From assembly GCA_017465665.1 (NCBI GenBank), contig JAFTVU010000007.1, positions 1 through 64,000 of the forward strand: 64,000 nucleotides of DNA, given 5' to 3'. The notes beneath the pieces were generated by a model that did not search any database, had not been told where the DNA came from, and worked only from the letters and a program-made list of their open reading frames with translations. Positions 9,438 to 19,000 of this stretch are shown here, in pieces. The DNA is from Oscillospiraceae bacterium (GTDB lineage: Bacteria > Bacillota > Clostridia > Oscillospirales > Ruminococcaceae). The first letter of the stretch is position 1. The number at the start of each line of letters is the position of its first letter. A program made the position numbers and the translations under genes.

Positions 9438-10769
9438 TCATATTCCCAGCAGTGTTCCGATGAATACGGCTGTAATGAATATGGGTGCTATCCATTTAAC
9501 AATAAATTCAAAGCTGCGGCGGCGCTTAAAGGTGCCGCTTTCTGCTATCTCGTCCGAGAGCACTTTCGGTCCTGCTATCCAGCCGATGAATATGCAGGAA
9601 ATAAGCGCCACCAGCGGAGTGATAACAGAGTTGCCTGCGTAGTCCATGAAATCAAGTATCGCCATTCCGAACGGGCGGATATCACGCCATATACTGTATC
9701 CCAGAGCAGACGGAAGCCCCAGAACAAAAAGCACTACCGCCATGGTGAGGACGGCGTTGCGGCGCTTCATACCGAAATGCTGTATCAGGTTTGCAACGTT
9801 CACCTCCATCATGGATATGGCAGAGGAGAGCGCCGCGAAGAACACCAGTATAAAGAATACAGCGCCGACAAAGTCGCCAAGCGGCAGGGCGGAGAATACC
9901 TCGGGCAGCGTGCGGAAGATGAGCCCAGGGCCTGCTGTGAGCGCAGAGCTTTCGCCGCCTGCCACTGCAAACAGCGCAGACATCACGATAAGTCCGCTGA
10001 GGAAAGCAACGCCCAGATCAAACAGCTCTATCTGCTTAACGGAGCTTTCTATGCTGTCCTGCTTGCGTAGATATGAGCCGAAAGTCACCATGATGCCGCT
10101 TGCAAGTGACAGGGAATAGAACATCTGTCCCGTGGCGGCAAGCACTGTTTTAAAGGAGAATTTCGATATATCGGGTGTGAGGTAGTAGGCTACTCCGTCC
10201 ATTGCTCCGTCAAGAGTGAGCGTATATGCGGCTACTGTGACAGCCAGAAGAATTAGCGCAGGCATCAGGAAGCGGTTTGCCTTTTCGATGCCGCTGCGTA
10301 CTCCCAGCATGAGTATTACGGCAGATATAAACAGGAATATGAGCTGATAGATGATAGGCTCTGCAGTGCGCGAGGTGTAATCTGTGAAAAACTGCGGCTG
10401 TGACGCAGCGGCGCTTTCGCCCGTGCAGAAAAGTACAGCGTATTTCAGCACCCAGCCGCCTATAACACAGTAATACGGAAGCGTTATCAGCGTTACGATG
10501 GCAGTAAGCCAGCCGATGAAGCCGCCGCGTTTGTCTATTACGGCGTAGGCGTCAAGGCTGGACGCGGAGGTCTTTCTGCCTATGGCTATCTCCAGCGACA
10601 TTATAGGAAATCCGAACAGCAGCGTAACTGCAATATAAACAAGCAGGAAGATGCCGCCACCGTATTCTGCTGCGAGGAACGGAAATCTCCATATATTGCC
10701 CAGACCAACAGCAGAGCCTGCGGCTGAAAGCACAAATCCCAGTTTGTTTGAAAATGTCGGTTTACTCAT
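9438..10769 (-). CDS. Neurotransmitter:sodium symporter (NSS) family transporter
   Basis: The 443-residue integral membrane protein carries the NSS/SNF N-terminal signature GSAVGLGNIWRFPFLAAEYGG (residues about 17-37), the unwound TM1 region that binds Na+ and substrate in LeuT-like transporters. About 11-12 hydrophobic segments follow. It is a sodium-driven amino-acid (or amine) importer by family knowledge; the substrate is not readable. It is transcribed away from the flavodoxin-like gene, and the shared intergenic region holds a clear promoter only for the other direction. Confidence 0.85.
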   Translation of the reverse strand: MSKPTFSNKLGFVLSAAGSAVGLGNIWRFPFLAAEYGGGIFLLVYIAVTLLFGFPIMSLEIAIGRKTSASSLDAYAVIDKRGGFIGWLTAIVTLITLPYYCVIGGWVLKYAVLFCTGESAAASQPQFFTDYTSRTAEPIIYQLIFLFISAVILMLGVRSGIEKANRFLMPALILLAVTVAAYTLTLDGAMDGVAYYLTPDISKFSFKTVLAATGQMFYSLSLASGIMVTFGSYLRKQDSIESSVKQIELFDLGVAFLSGLIVMSALFAVAGGESSALTAGPGLIFRTLPEVFSALPLGDFVGAVFFILVFFAALSSAISMMEVNVANLIQHFGMKRRNAVLTMAVVLFVLGLPSALGYSIWRDIRPFGMAILDFMDYAGNSVITPLVALISCIFIGWIAGPKVLSDEIAESGTFKRRRSFEFIVKWIAPIFITAVFIGTLLGI

Positions 10770-10837
10770 ATTATTAATTCTCCGCGAATACTTATTTAAT
10801 CATAATGTTTGTAAGCATTGCGTAAATATTCGTTTTG

Positions 10838-10866
10838 TTGACAAAATACAAAAGAAATGCTATACT
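10838..10866 (+). promoter_or_regulatory. Promoter TTGACA-17-TATACT
   Basis: -35 TTGACA at 10838-10843 and -10 TATACT at 10861-10866 with a 17-bp spacer; the flavoprotein gene starts 41 bp later. Confidence 0.8.
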
Positions 10867-10906
10867 TTTTACATCACTATAACAGATATCACGGAGGTAA
10901 TATTTT

Positions 10907-11530
10907 ATGAAAGTTCTTCTTGTAAACGGTAGCCCTCATGAAAAGGGCTGTACATATACTGCGCTGTGTGAAGCGGCAAAGGAGCTGGAGGCAAACGGTA
11001 TCGATACGGAGATAGTGTGGATAGGCAGCAAGCCTGTTTCGGGATGTATCGGCTGCGGTGCGTGCCGCAAGCTGGGACATTGCTGTATCGATAACGATAC
11101 TGTGAATCCGTTTGTGGAGCAGGCAAGGGGCGCGGATGGCTTTATCTTCGGCTCGCCTGTGCATTTCGCTTCGGCCGGCGGCGCAATAACCGCATTCATG
11201 GACAGAGCGTTCTATTCGGGTAAATCTGCGTTCATGGGCAAGCCTGCAGCGAACATAGTAAGCTGCCGCAGAGGCGGAGCGTCTGCTGCTTTCGATCAGC
11301 TCAACAAGTATTTCACCATCAGCAGCATGCCTGTGGTATCCTCGCAGTACTGGAATCAGGTGCATGGCAACAGCCCTGCAGAGGTGCTTCAGGATGAGGA
11401 GGGCATCCAGACCGTCCGTGTTCTGGCTAAGAATATGGCATGGCTGCTGAAATGTATCGAAGCAGGCAAGGCGCAGGGCATAGACTTCCCTGAGCCTGAA
11501 AAGCCCATCAGAACAAGCTTTATCAGATAA
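10907..11530 (+). CDS. Flavodoxin-type NAD(P)H-dependent FMN reductase
   Basis: The 207-residue protein begins with MKVLLVNGSPHEKGCTYTAL, the FMN phosphate-binding loop of the flavodoxin-like/iron-sulfur flavoprotein family. A cysteine cluster CIGCGACRKLGHCCIDND (residues about 46-63) could bind a [4Fe-4S] cluster as in archaeal Isf-type flavoproteins, though many family members keep it without a cluster. A GSPVHFASAGGAITAFMDR segment near residue 81 completes the flavin site. It is a soluble cytoplasmic oxidoreductase of unknown partner. A good ribosome site (GGAGGT) precedes the ATG, and the small membrane protein gene follows 40 bp later, likely in the same transcript. Confidence 0.8.
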   Translation: MKVLLVNGSPHEKGCTYTALCEAAKELEANGIDTEIVWIGSKPVSGCIGCGACRKLGHCCIDNDTVNPFVEQARGADGFIFGSPVHFASAGGAITAFMDRAFYSGKSAFMGKPAANIVSCRRGGASAAFDQLNKYFTISSMPVVSSQYWNQVHGNSPAEVLQDEEGIQTVRVLAKNMAWLLKCIEAGKAQGIDFPEPEKPIRTSFIR

Positions 11531-11570
11531 GGATGTGTATGCTCAGCAGAAAAAAAGGAGGATGTTCGCG

Positions 11571-11969
11571 ATGAAATTATACGCTTATGATCTGGCTATC
11601 AATTTAGCAGCACAGGTGTTTGTGCTTTTTGGCGGCGTGCTTGTGCTCATTTTCAGCGGACCTGTCGGACTTGTCGGATGGGGGATATTTGTTGTGATAT
11701 ATTCGTTCATCCTTGCAAAAATGCTGCAGAGCTGCATGAAAAAGGGCGCAGCGTTCAAGCGTTATTTCATTACCGTTATGCTGCCTGTGAATATAATTGC
11801 ATTGCTGGTGGCGTGCCCCTTTGTTGTTGTAGGTATATCGCAGCTTTATATCGTGGACAACATTCCCATAAGCATGAATATTATGACGGGTCTGGTGATA
11901 TTTCTGGGCTCTGCGGTGATATCCCTGCTGGCTGTCCTGTGGAGTAAATTTGTTTTCAGACAGGATTGA
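11571..11969 (+). CDS. Small membrane protein of unknown function
   Basis: This 132-residue protein has four hydrophobic segments (about residues 5-25, 30-50, 65-90 and 100-125) and no motif that I recognise. The ATG at 11571 was preferred over in-frame GTG/ATG at 11535/11562, because AAGGAGG at 11556-11562 overlaps the earlier ATG and sits 8 nt before this one. It follows the flavoprotein gene and ends at a strong terminator, so the two probably form a transcription unit. Confidence 0.55.
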   Translation: MKLYAYDLAINLAAQVFVLFGGVLVLIFSGPVGLVGWGIFVVIYSFILAKMLQSCMKKGAAFKRYFITVMLPVNIIALLVACPFVVVGISQLYIVDNIPISMNIMTGLVIFLGSAVISLLAVLWSKFVFRQD

Positions 11970-11983
11970 TTGATTTAAATAAC

Positions 11984-12012
11984 AAAAAGCGTTCTGATGG
12001 AACGCTTTTTTA
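11984..12012 (+). terminator. Rho-independent terminator
   Basis: Hairpin AAAAGCGTTC/GAACGCTTTT with a T-run, 15 bases after the small membrane protein gene. Confidence 0.85.
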
Positions 12013-12062
12013 TATATCTATGCTGAGCGAAAAAGATTTCACCCTATAATCGGGCAGCAATC

Positions 12063-12117
12063 CGCGAAAGCGAAGCGGTTTTGCGAAGCAAAATCGGTTT
12101 TCCATAAGGGAAAACCG
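12063..12117. repeat. Cluster of GCGAAGC-loop hairpins
   Basis: Adjacent palindromes: CCGC/GCGG around 12062-12077, TTTTGCGAAGCAAAA (12079-12093), and a 9-bp stem CGGTTTTCC/GGAAAACCG (12095-12103 with 12109-12117). The GCGAAGC core recurs in the element at 25691-25773. Confidence 0.5.
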
Positions 12118-12138
12118 AAGCTGAGCTTTTGCCAGTTA

Positions 12139-12170
12139 AAAAGGCATCCCTAATGGGATGCCTTTTTAAA
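12139..12170 (-). terminator. Displaced native terminator of tRNA-Leu
   Basis: Hairpin AAAAAGGCATCCC/GGGATGCCTTTTT. Read on the minus strand it directly follows the 3' end of the tRNA copy at 12172-12196, so before integration it probably ended the tRNA-Leu transcript. Confidence 0.65.
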
Positions 12171-12171
12171 C

Positions 12172-12196
12172 TCTGGTGCAGGTGAAGGGACTTGAA
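12172..12196. repeat. Left attachment site (attL), 25-bp direct repeat
   Basis: This 25-bp sequence is identical to 20745-20769, which forms the 3' end (CCA, acceptor and T-arm) of the intact tRNA-Leu gene plus two bases. Identity stops immediately on both sides. It marks the left boundary of the integrated island. Confidence 0.9.
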
Positions 12197-12455
12197 TTCG
12201 ATAGTGCAAATATTGTATCTATCCCTAGCTTGCTGTAACCTCACAACAAAGCCATTCTGTCTTGCGGTAACTTTTAATTTATTCACTATCTTTTGTGCCT
12301 TTTTTAAAATTAAAGGACAAAGATTGGACAAAACAATTGACGAAATGACAATGTTGCTATCACATCAATTGCTCATTCATCAAACTATATTATATTCCGA
12401 ATAATTCAAAATGATATGTTTTGGAATGAAACTATATTTTAATACAGACGATACA

Positions 12456-12485
12456 AGCACACGATATGTTTTCGTGTGCTTTTTA
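12456..12485. terminator. Hairpin with T-run upstream of hsdM
   Basis: Stem AGCACACGA/TCGTGTGCT followed by TTTTT. It could insulate the hsd operon from transcription entering from the left. Confidence 0.6.
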
Positions 12486-12518
12486 TATATAAAAACTGTT
12501 AATTGTCCCGAAAATTTG

Positions 12519-12547
12519 TTGAAATAGCACGAGAAATGTGTTATAAT
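12519..12547 (+). promoter_or_regulatory. hsd operon promoter TTGAAA-17-TATAAT (extended -10)
   Basis: -35 TTGAAA (12519-12524), 17-bp spacer ending in TGT, -10 TATAAT (12542-12547), 32 bp before hsdM. Confidence 0.8.
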
Positions 12548-12579
12548 TAACTATGTATAATTATCTACGGAGGTAAACT

Positions 12580-14052
12580 ATGCTTACAGGCGAACTGAAA
12601 AATAAAATAGATTCGATATGGGAGATGTTCTGGACAGGTGGCATCACTAATCCGCTTGATGTAGTCGAGCAGATGACATATCTCATGTTCATACATGATC
12701 TCGACGAGGCTGACACCAAAAAGGCAAAGAGCAGCGTAATGCTTGGAATAGAGCACAAAAGCGCCTTCGAGGGTCACGAGCAGTACAAGTGGTCTGTATT
12801 CCGTGATCTGCCCGCTGAGAAGATGTACGACCTCATGCAGACGGAGATATTCCCCTTTATCAAGAACCTCCATGGCAATAAGGAAAGCACATATTCCAAA
12901 TATATGAGCGATGCAATCTTCAAGATACCCACGCCTCAGCTGCTTTCCAAGATCGTTGACGCTCTGGACGGACTTTATATTGATATGTCCAAGCAGATCG
13001 AAGCCGACACCAAGGGCGATGTGTATGAGAGTCTGCTTGCAAAGCTCTCCACGGCTGGCGTAAACGGACAGTTCCGCACACCGCGTCACATTATCCGCAT
13101 GATGGTGGAACTTCTCGACCCCAAGCCCGATGATATGATATGTGACCCTGCTTGCGGTACATCTGGATTCCTTGTAGCGGCTGGTGAGTATCTCAAAGAG
13201 AAGTATCACGATGAAATTATGTACAACCGTGAGAAGAAAGAGCATTACAACAACTCTATGTTCTACGGCTACGATATGGACAGAACTATGCTGCGTGTCG
13301 GTGCAATGAATATGATGACCCACGGCGTTGACAATCCTAATATTGACTACCGCGACAGCCTTTCCGAGCAGAATACCGATACAAACAAGTATTCTATTAT
13401 TCTCGCAAATCCGCCGTTCAAGGGCAGCCTTGACGCCGATACAGTTTCGCCCGATCTTCTCAAGGTCTGCAAGACCAAAAAGACCGAGCTGCTTTTCCTT
13501 GCACTGTTTCTGCGTATGTTAAAGGTGGGTGGTCGCTGTGCGTGTATAGTTCCTGATGGAGTGCTGTTCGGCTCGTCCACGGCTCACAAGGCTATCCGCA
13601 GGGAACTTATCGAAAACCACCGCCTTGAAGCTGTAATTTCTATGCCCAGCGGCGTTTTCAAGCCCTATGCGGGAGTTTCCACAGGTATTCTTATCTTTAC
13701 AAAGACAGGCCACGGCGGCACGGATAATGTGTGGTTCTATGATATGCAGGCGGACGGCTTCAGCCTTGACGACAAGCGCACCGCTGTTACGGAGAATGAT
13801 ATCCCCGATATTATCGAGCGTTTCCGTAATATGGACGGAGAATCTGACAGACAGCGCACGGACAAGTCTTTCCTTGTGCCTAAGGATGAGATAGTAGGAC
13901 ACGACTACGACCTTTCCATAAACAAGTATAAAAAAGTGGAGTACAAGCCCGTTGAGTACCCCTCAACGCAGGAGATAATGGCAGACCTCAGAGAGTTGCA
14001 GAAGCAGATTGATGAGGGACTTGCTGAGTTGGAGGGGATGTTGAATGAGTAA
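12580..14052 (+). CDS. hsdM: Type I restriction-modification methyltransferase subunit HsdM
   Basis: The 490-residue protein has an N-terminal helical HsdM domain (residues about 5-140) and an N6-adenine methyltransferase domain. Its motif I reads CDPACGTSGFLVAAGEYL (near residue 188) and motif IV reads NPPF (near residue 277). It uses S-adenosylmethionine to methylate adenine in the bipartite target chosen by HsdS, and with HsdS and HsdR forms the restriction complex. GGAGGT precedes the ATG. The gene overlaps the next by 8 bp. The motifs are intact, so the enzyme should be functional if a working specificity subunit is available. Confidence 0.95.
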   Translation: MLTGELKNKIDSIWEMFWTGGITNPLDVVEQMTYLMFIHDLDEADTKKAKSSVMLGIEHKSAFEGHEQYKWSVFRDLPAEKMYDLMQTEIFPFIKNLHGNKESTYSKYMSDAIFKIPTPQLLSKIVDALDGLYIDMSKQIEADTKGDVYESLLAKLSTAGVNGQFRTPRHIIRMMVELLDPKPDDMICDPACGTSGFLVAAGEYLKEKYHDEIMYNREKKEHYNNSMFYGYDMDRTMLRVGAMNMMTHGVDNPNIDYRDSLSEQNTDTNKYSIILANPPFKGSLDADTVSPDLLKVCKTKKTELLFLALFLRMLKVGGRCACIVPDGVLFGSSTAHKAIRRELIENHRLEAVISMPSGVFKPYAGVSTGILIFTKTGHGGTDNVWFYDMQADGFSLDDKRTAVTENDIPDIIERFRNMDGESDRQRTDKSFLVPKDEIVGHDYDLSINKYKKVEYKPVEYPSTQEIMADLRELQKQIDEGLAELEGMLNE

Positions 14053-15190
14053 GGTAAGGTTAGGAGATTTGTTTTCTATTAGTTCTGGCGGAACACCAAA
14101 TAAAAAGAATCCTGAATATTATATAAATTGAGATATTCCATGGATAAAAACTGGTGACTTAAAAGGTAAATATATATCAAATGAAATTGAATATATCACA
14201 GAAGATGGATTAATCAATAGTTCTGCTAAAATCTTTCCTCGTAACACAGTCTTAGTCGCTATGTACGGAGCAACCATCGGCGCATGTTCCATTCTTCCAT
14301 TTGATGCTTCGACAAATCAAGCATGTGCAGCATTTCTACCAAACGATAGAGTAATCCCTGAATACTTATATTATTTCTTATGCAGTAAAAAAGAGAAATT
14401 TATACAAGATGGAGTTGGTGGAGCACAGCCTAATATTTCGGCAGGTTATTTAAAAAAAGTTGAAATCGAAGAATTATCACTTAATCAACAAAAACAAATC
14501 GCCGCAACGCTTGACAAGGTGACCGACCTTATAAACAAACGCAAGCAGCAGCTTGAAAAACTGGACGAGCTTGTCAAAGCACGGTTTGTTGAGATGTTTG
14601 GCGGAATAAGTGATAGTAAAAGGTATCCATATAAAGCGGTTAAGGAATTGACCGATGTTATTAGTGGTGGTACACCAAGTAGAGAAGTAAGTGAATATTG
14701 GGAAGGTGGAACTATTCCCTGGGTTAAGACTACTGAGTTGCAGAACAACATCATTACAGAAATAGACGAGTATGTTACAGAAGCAGGGTTGGATAATTCT
14801 TCGGCAAAACTCGTTCCAGCGGGTACTGTATTGATAGCGATGTATGGACAGGGTAAAACACGTGGAATGACTGGCTATTTAGGAGTAGAAGCATGTACAA
14901 ATCAGGCGTGTGCTTGTATTTTGCCCTCGGATAGTATCAACCAAAGGTTTTTATGGAAGTTCTTTGTGCTATCCTATGATAATTTGCGTGATATGGCAAA
15001 GGGCGGAAACCAACCGAACTTGAATGGAAATATTATTAAAAACTATCCTGTTCTTTGTCCACCAAGAGAATTACAAGAGCAGTTCGCAGCCTTTGTAGAA
15101 AAAACCGACAAATCAAAACAGCAAATCCAACAGAGCCTTGAAAAGCTTGAAACACTGAAAAAATCCCTTATGCAGGAATACTTTGGATAG
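14045..15190 (+). pseudogene. hsdS: Type I specificity subunit HsdS, interrupted by a stop codon
   Basis: The full frame from ATG 14045 to 15190 (382 codons including the stop) encodes a standard two-TRD HsdS, but codon 29 is TGA (14129-14131). It falls in the stretch where relatives usually read NGDIPWIKTGDL, so a GGA-to-TGA change is the simplest explanation. The frame is otherwise uninterrupted: first TRD, central conserved helix (QQKQIAATLDKVTDLINKRK), second TRD (GGTPSREVSEYW), and a final conserved helix. Restart at ATG 14261 would give a 309-residue protein lacking most of the first TRD start. HsdS chooses the DNA target for both methylation and cleavage, so loss would silence both. 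A sequencing error is the main alternative. Confidence 0.85.
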
Positions 15191-15203
15191 TAGAGGAGGA
15201 TAA

Positions 15204-15392
15204 ATGGATAAGTTTATTATTAAACCAAGCATAGAGCCTACAAATGATTATGATAAGGCGAAAAACGATTTGCTTATAGCATATCAATCTTTTGATAAGC
15301 TATCCCTTGATGAAAAAAAGAGATTAGCGAATGAATTGACGAAACTTCCGTTTATAAGCGATTTAATTGATACACTAATAAACAGCAGGTGA
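15204..15392 (+). CDS. Small hypothetical protein within the hsd operon
   Basis: This 62-residue, charged, probably helical protein starts at an ATG preceded by GAGGAGG, 13 bp after the hsdS frame and 4 bp before the next gene. I recognise no domain. The gene is AT-rich, like its neighbours hsdS and the HEPN-like gene. Its tight spacing suggests it is a companion of the downstream HEPN-like protein, perhaps an antitoxin or regulatory partner; this is inference from position only. Confidence 0.6.
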   Translation: MDKFIIKPSIEPTNDYDKAKNDLLIAYQSFDKLSLDEKKRLANELTKLPFISDLIDTLINSR

Positions 15393-15396
15393 TTTA

Positions 15397-16017
15397 ATGA
15401 GCAATAAATCTAGTAATAATCAATATAATGAATGCCAATCCCCTCATATCGTTTGGTATGCAATAATACATCAAATGACCAATATTAAAGAACAGCTATT
15501 GATATTATTGGCTTATGTTGATAATATTCATAATTTTTCTAACAATACTGTGTTATTGTCTTTTTGGAATACAACAATATCGTCTGTTCTGGAAACTGTA
15601 ATTATGGCTTATGCAAGATTATTTGATAATAGTTCAACATTTGATAAAGAAAATTGCAGCATTGCTCAGCTTAATAATCTTATCAAAAATGATAAAACAC
15701 TTTCTGATGAAAAAAGAATTCTCTTGCAGGAAAAGTTTTCTATATTTGAGAATACTAATGCCAATATTAAAAAGATAATCCATGATTATCGATGTAAAAG
15801 ATTTGCACATAACGACTTAGAAATTACGTTTTATCAATGTGGCGATGATTTGCCATTGGATGCATTATGTGATTTATATTCTTCAATTATGGATTTGATG
15901 AGATTTTGTGGTCAGCACTTAATCGGTGCAACTGGCAAGATCACTGACATCTATAATGAACGGACAAAATATAGTATTGTATTTGAAACAATGCTAAAAC
16001 CGTACACAGAGGAGTGA
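15397..16017 (+). CDS. HEPN-like (AbiU2-like) protein within the hsd operon
   Basis: The 206-residue all-helical protein contains RCKRFAHND near residue 132, matching the R-x(4-6)-H motif of HEPN ribonucleases and the RxKxxAHxD pattern of AbiU2-type proteins. Long helices flank it on both sides, as expected for HEPN folds. Many HEPN proteins are RNases in abortive infection or toxin-antitoxin systems. It is placed between hsdS and hsdR, four bases from each neighbour, in the same transcript as the restriction genes. The low GC content suggests it was acquired separately from hsdM and hsdR. Catalytic activity is unproven. Confidence 0.5.
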   Translation: MSNKSSNNQYNECQSPHIVWYAIIHQMTNIKEQLLILLAYVDNIHNFSNNTVLLSFWNTTISSVLETVIMAYARLFDNSSTFDKENCSIAQLNNLIKNDKTLSDEKRILLQEKFSIFENTNANIKKIIHDYRCKRFAHNDLEITFYQCGDDLPLDALCDLYSSIMDLMRFCGQHLIGATGKITDIYNERTKYSIVFETMLKPYTEE

Positions 16018-16021
16018 CAAA

Positions 16022-19000
16022 ATGACCAACTTCGACTTCCTGAAAAACGAGCCGCAGTTCGACAGCTTTGCTGACGCTGCGATAGTTGCCGAAAAGCTAT
16101 ACAATATCGACGCGGCTGCCTGTGCGCTCAATGTAAGAAAGGCGGCGGAGTTTGCAGTAAAGTGGATGTATTCCGTCGATGCTGCGCTTGAAAAGCCGTA
16201 TCAGGATAACTTTGCAAGCCTTATCAGTACGCTTGATTTCAAAGACCTTGTTGGCGATACCATGTCAAAGCGGCTGGAATTTATCAGAACCGTAGGAAAT
16301 ACAGCGGCGCATACCTCAAAGAAGATAAAGCCCGAGCAGGCACAGCTTGCGCTGGAGCATTTGTTCTATTTCCTTGATGAGGTCGCATACTGCTATGCCG
16401 CCGAATATACCGAGCAGAAATTTAATGCCGATCTGCTGAAAGCCGTTCCTGCTGAACCTGTAAAGCCTGTTGACTACGAGCTTTCCCTTGAAAAGCTGAA
16501 GGCAGAGAACGAGGCTCTGCGTGAGGAACTCACCCAGAGGCGACAGGAGCAGGCTCCTACCTATGTGGAAAAGCCACTTGACCTTTCCGAGTACAAGACC
16601 CGCAAGATCTACATCGACACTATGCTTGCAGACGCAGGCTGGACAGAGGGCAAGGACTGGATAAACGAGTTCGAAGTCGAGGGAATGCCCAACAAGAGTG
16701 GTCTCGGCTATGCGGATTATGTGCTTTTCGGTGACGATGGCAAGCCGCTTGCTGTAATCGAGGCGAAAAAGACCTGCGTTGATGTGGCGGTAGGTCGTCA
16801 GCAGGCGAAGCTGTATGCGGATATGCTGGAGAAGAAGTTCGGCAGACGCCCGATAATCTTCCTCACCAACGGCTTTGACACGAAGATATGGAACGACAAC
16901 TATTACCCCGAGCACAGGGTCAGCGGAGTTTACTCCAAGCGTGACCTTGAAAAGGAATTCAACAAGCTGACTTTGCGTAGCCGCCTTGATAATGTCCGCA
17001 TTAACGACGATATTTCGGGACGCTACTATCAGAAAGAGGCAATTAAGGCTGTCTGCCGTGCTTTCGATGATGAGAATCGCAGAAAGGCTCTGCTGGTCAT
17101 GGCGACAGGCTCAGGCAAGACGAGAACTGTCATCTCTATAGTTGATGTGCTTATCCGTCACGGCTGGGTGAAGAATGTGCTGTTCCTCGCTGACCGCACC
17201 AGCCTTGTAACTCAGGCGAAGCGTGCGTTTGTGAATCTGCTGCCTAATCTCTCGGTGGTTAATCTCTGCGAGGATAAGGCGAACTACAACGCTAGAGGTG
17301 TGTTCTCTACCTATCAGACGATGATGAACTGCATCGACGAAACCAAGGACGAGAACGGCGGCAAGCTCTACACTGTGGGACATTTTGATCTCATCATTTG
17401 CGACGAGGCACACCGCAGTATTTACAATAAATACAGGGATATCTTCAACTATTTTGACGCTCATCTTGTGGGTCTTACCGCAACGCCCAAGGACGAGATC
17501 GACAAGAATACTTATGGCATATTCGAGCTTGAAAGCGGAGTACCCACCTACGGCTATGAGCTTGCTCAGGCGGTGCAGGACGGCTATCTTGTGGACTTTA
17601 TGACAGTGGAGACATCGCTGAAGCTGATGGAGCAGGGCATTGTCTATGATGACCTTTCTGACGAGGACAAGGCTGCTTATGAGGAGCTTTTTGCAACTGA
17701 GGACGGAGATATTCCCGAATCTATCGACAGCTCTGAACTAAATAAACGTATCTTCAATGAGGATACTATCAGGCAGGTGCTTTCTATCCTTATGGAAAAG
17801 GGTATCAAGGTGGATTATGGCAACAAGATAGGCAAGACCATCATCTTCGCAAAGAGCCACAAGCACGCTGAGAAGATATGCGAGATATTCGGCAAAGAAT
17901 ATCCCAAGTACAAAAATGGCTTCTGTCGTGTAATCGACAATCAAACTAAATATGCTCAGAGCCTTATCGACGAGTTCTCCGACCCGAAGAAAATGCCGCA
18001 GATCGTGGTTTCGGTTGATATGATGGATACGGGAATCGACGTTCCCGAGGTCGTTAATCTTGTTTTCTTCAAGAAGGTACTCAGCAAGGCGAAGTTCTGG
18101 CAGATGATAGGCAGAGGAACAAGACTTTGTCCTGGGCTTCTTGACGGAGCTGATAAGGACAAGTTTTATATCTTTGATTTCTGCGGAAACTTCGAGTTCT
18201 TCCGTCTGAACGATAAGGGCAGAGAGGTTCCTACTACGCTTTCAGTTCAGCAGCGTATCTTCAATCTGAAAACTCAGATGGTTTATAAGCTGCAGGATCT
18301 TGCGTATCAGACTGATGAGCTTATCGCATTCAGAAACGAGTTTATTAACGATATCATCAGCAAGGTCAAGGAGCTGAACAAGGATAATTTCGCAGTAAAA
18401 CAGCACCTCAGATATGTGGAGCTTTATTCAGACAGAAAGAGCTTTGATTCGCTTGTGCCGATGGATCTTCAGCAGCTTGAAACGGAGATTGCTCCGCTGA
18501 TACTTCCCTACGAGGACGAAATATGTGCAGTGCGTTTCGATGCACTGATGTATGCAATAGAGCTTGGCTATATCACAGGCAATAAGTACACCCGTGGTAT
18601 AGGTGATCTTATGGGCAAGGTGCGTGCTGTGGCAAAGGTCGGAACTATCCCTGCGGTAGTCGCTCAGAAGGAGTTTATCAATCAGCTGTTGAATACTACA
18701 TATATAGAAACGGCTGGTATAAATGAATTTGAGACGATCAGAGAAAAGCTGCGTGATCTTATAAAGTACATACCCATCAAGGAATATCCTGTTTATAATA
18801 CGAACTTCGATGATGATATCCTTTCGATGGAGTGGAAGGAATCCGATCTCAGCAGCAATGACCTTGAGAATTACAGAATGAAGGTAAACCACTATATCCG
18901 TCAGCACATGGATAACGAGGTAATAGCAAAGCTGCACACAAACCAGCCGCTTACTCATGCGGATGTTGATGAACTGGAAAAGATCCTCTGGTCGGAGCTT

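Larger units (their letters stand above)
12015..12579. other. Intergenic region spanning the left end of the integrated island
   Basis: In order, this 565-bp region holds a cluster of short hairpins (12063-12117), a terminator that fits the tRNA-Leu gene in its original state (12139-12170), the left attachment repeat (12172-12196), about 250 bp of AT-rich island DNA without a convincing gene, a second hairpin with a T-run (12456-12485), and the hsdM promoter. Confidence 0.6.

Noticed and set aside
12192..12404. Possible small gene in the left end of the island
   Set aside because: It has no ribosome binding site and its hydrophobic translation matches nothing known; AT-rich chance is more likely.
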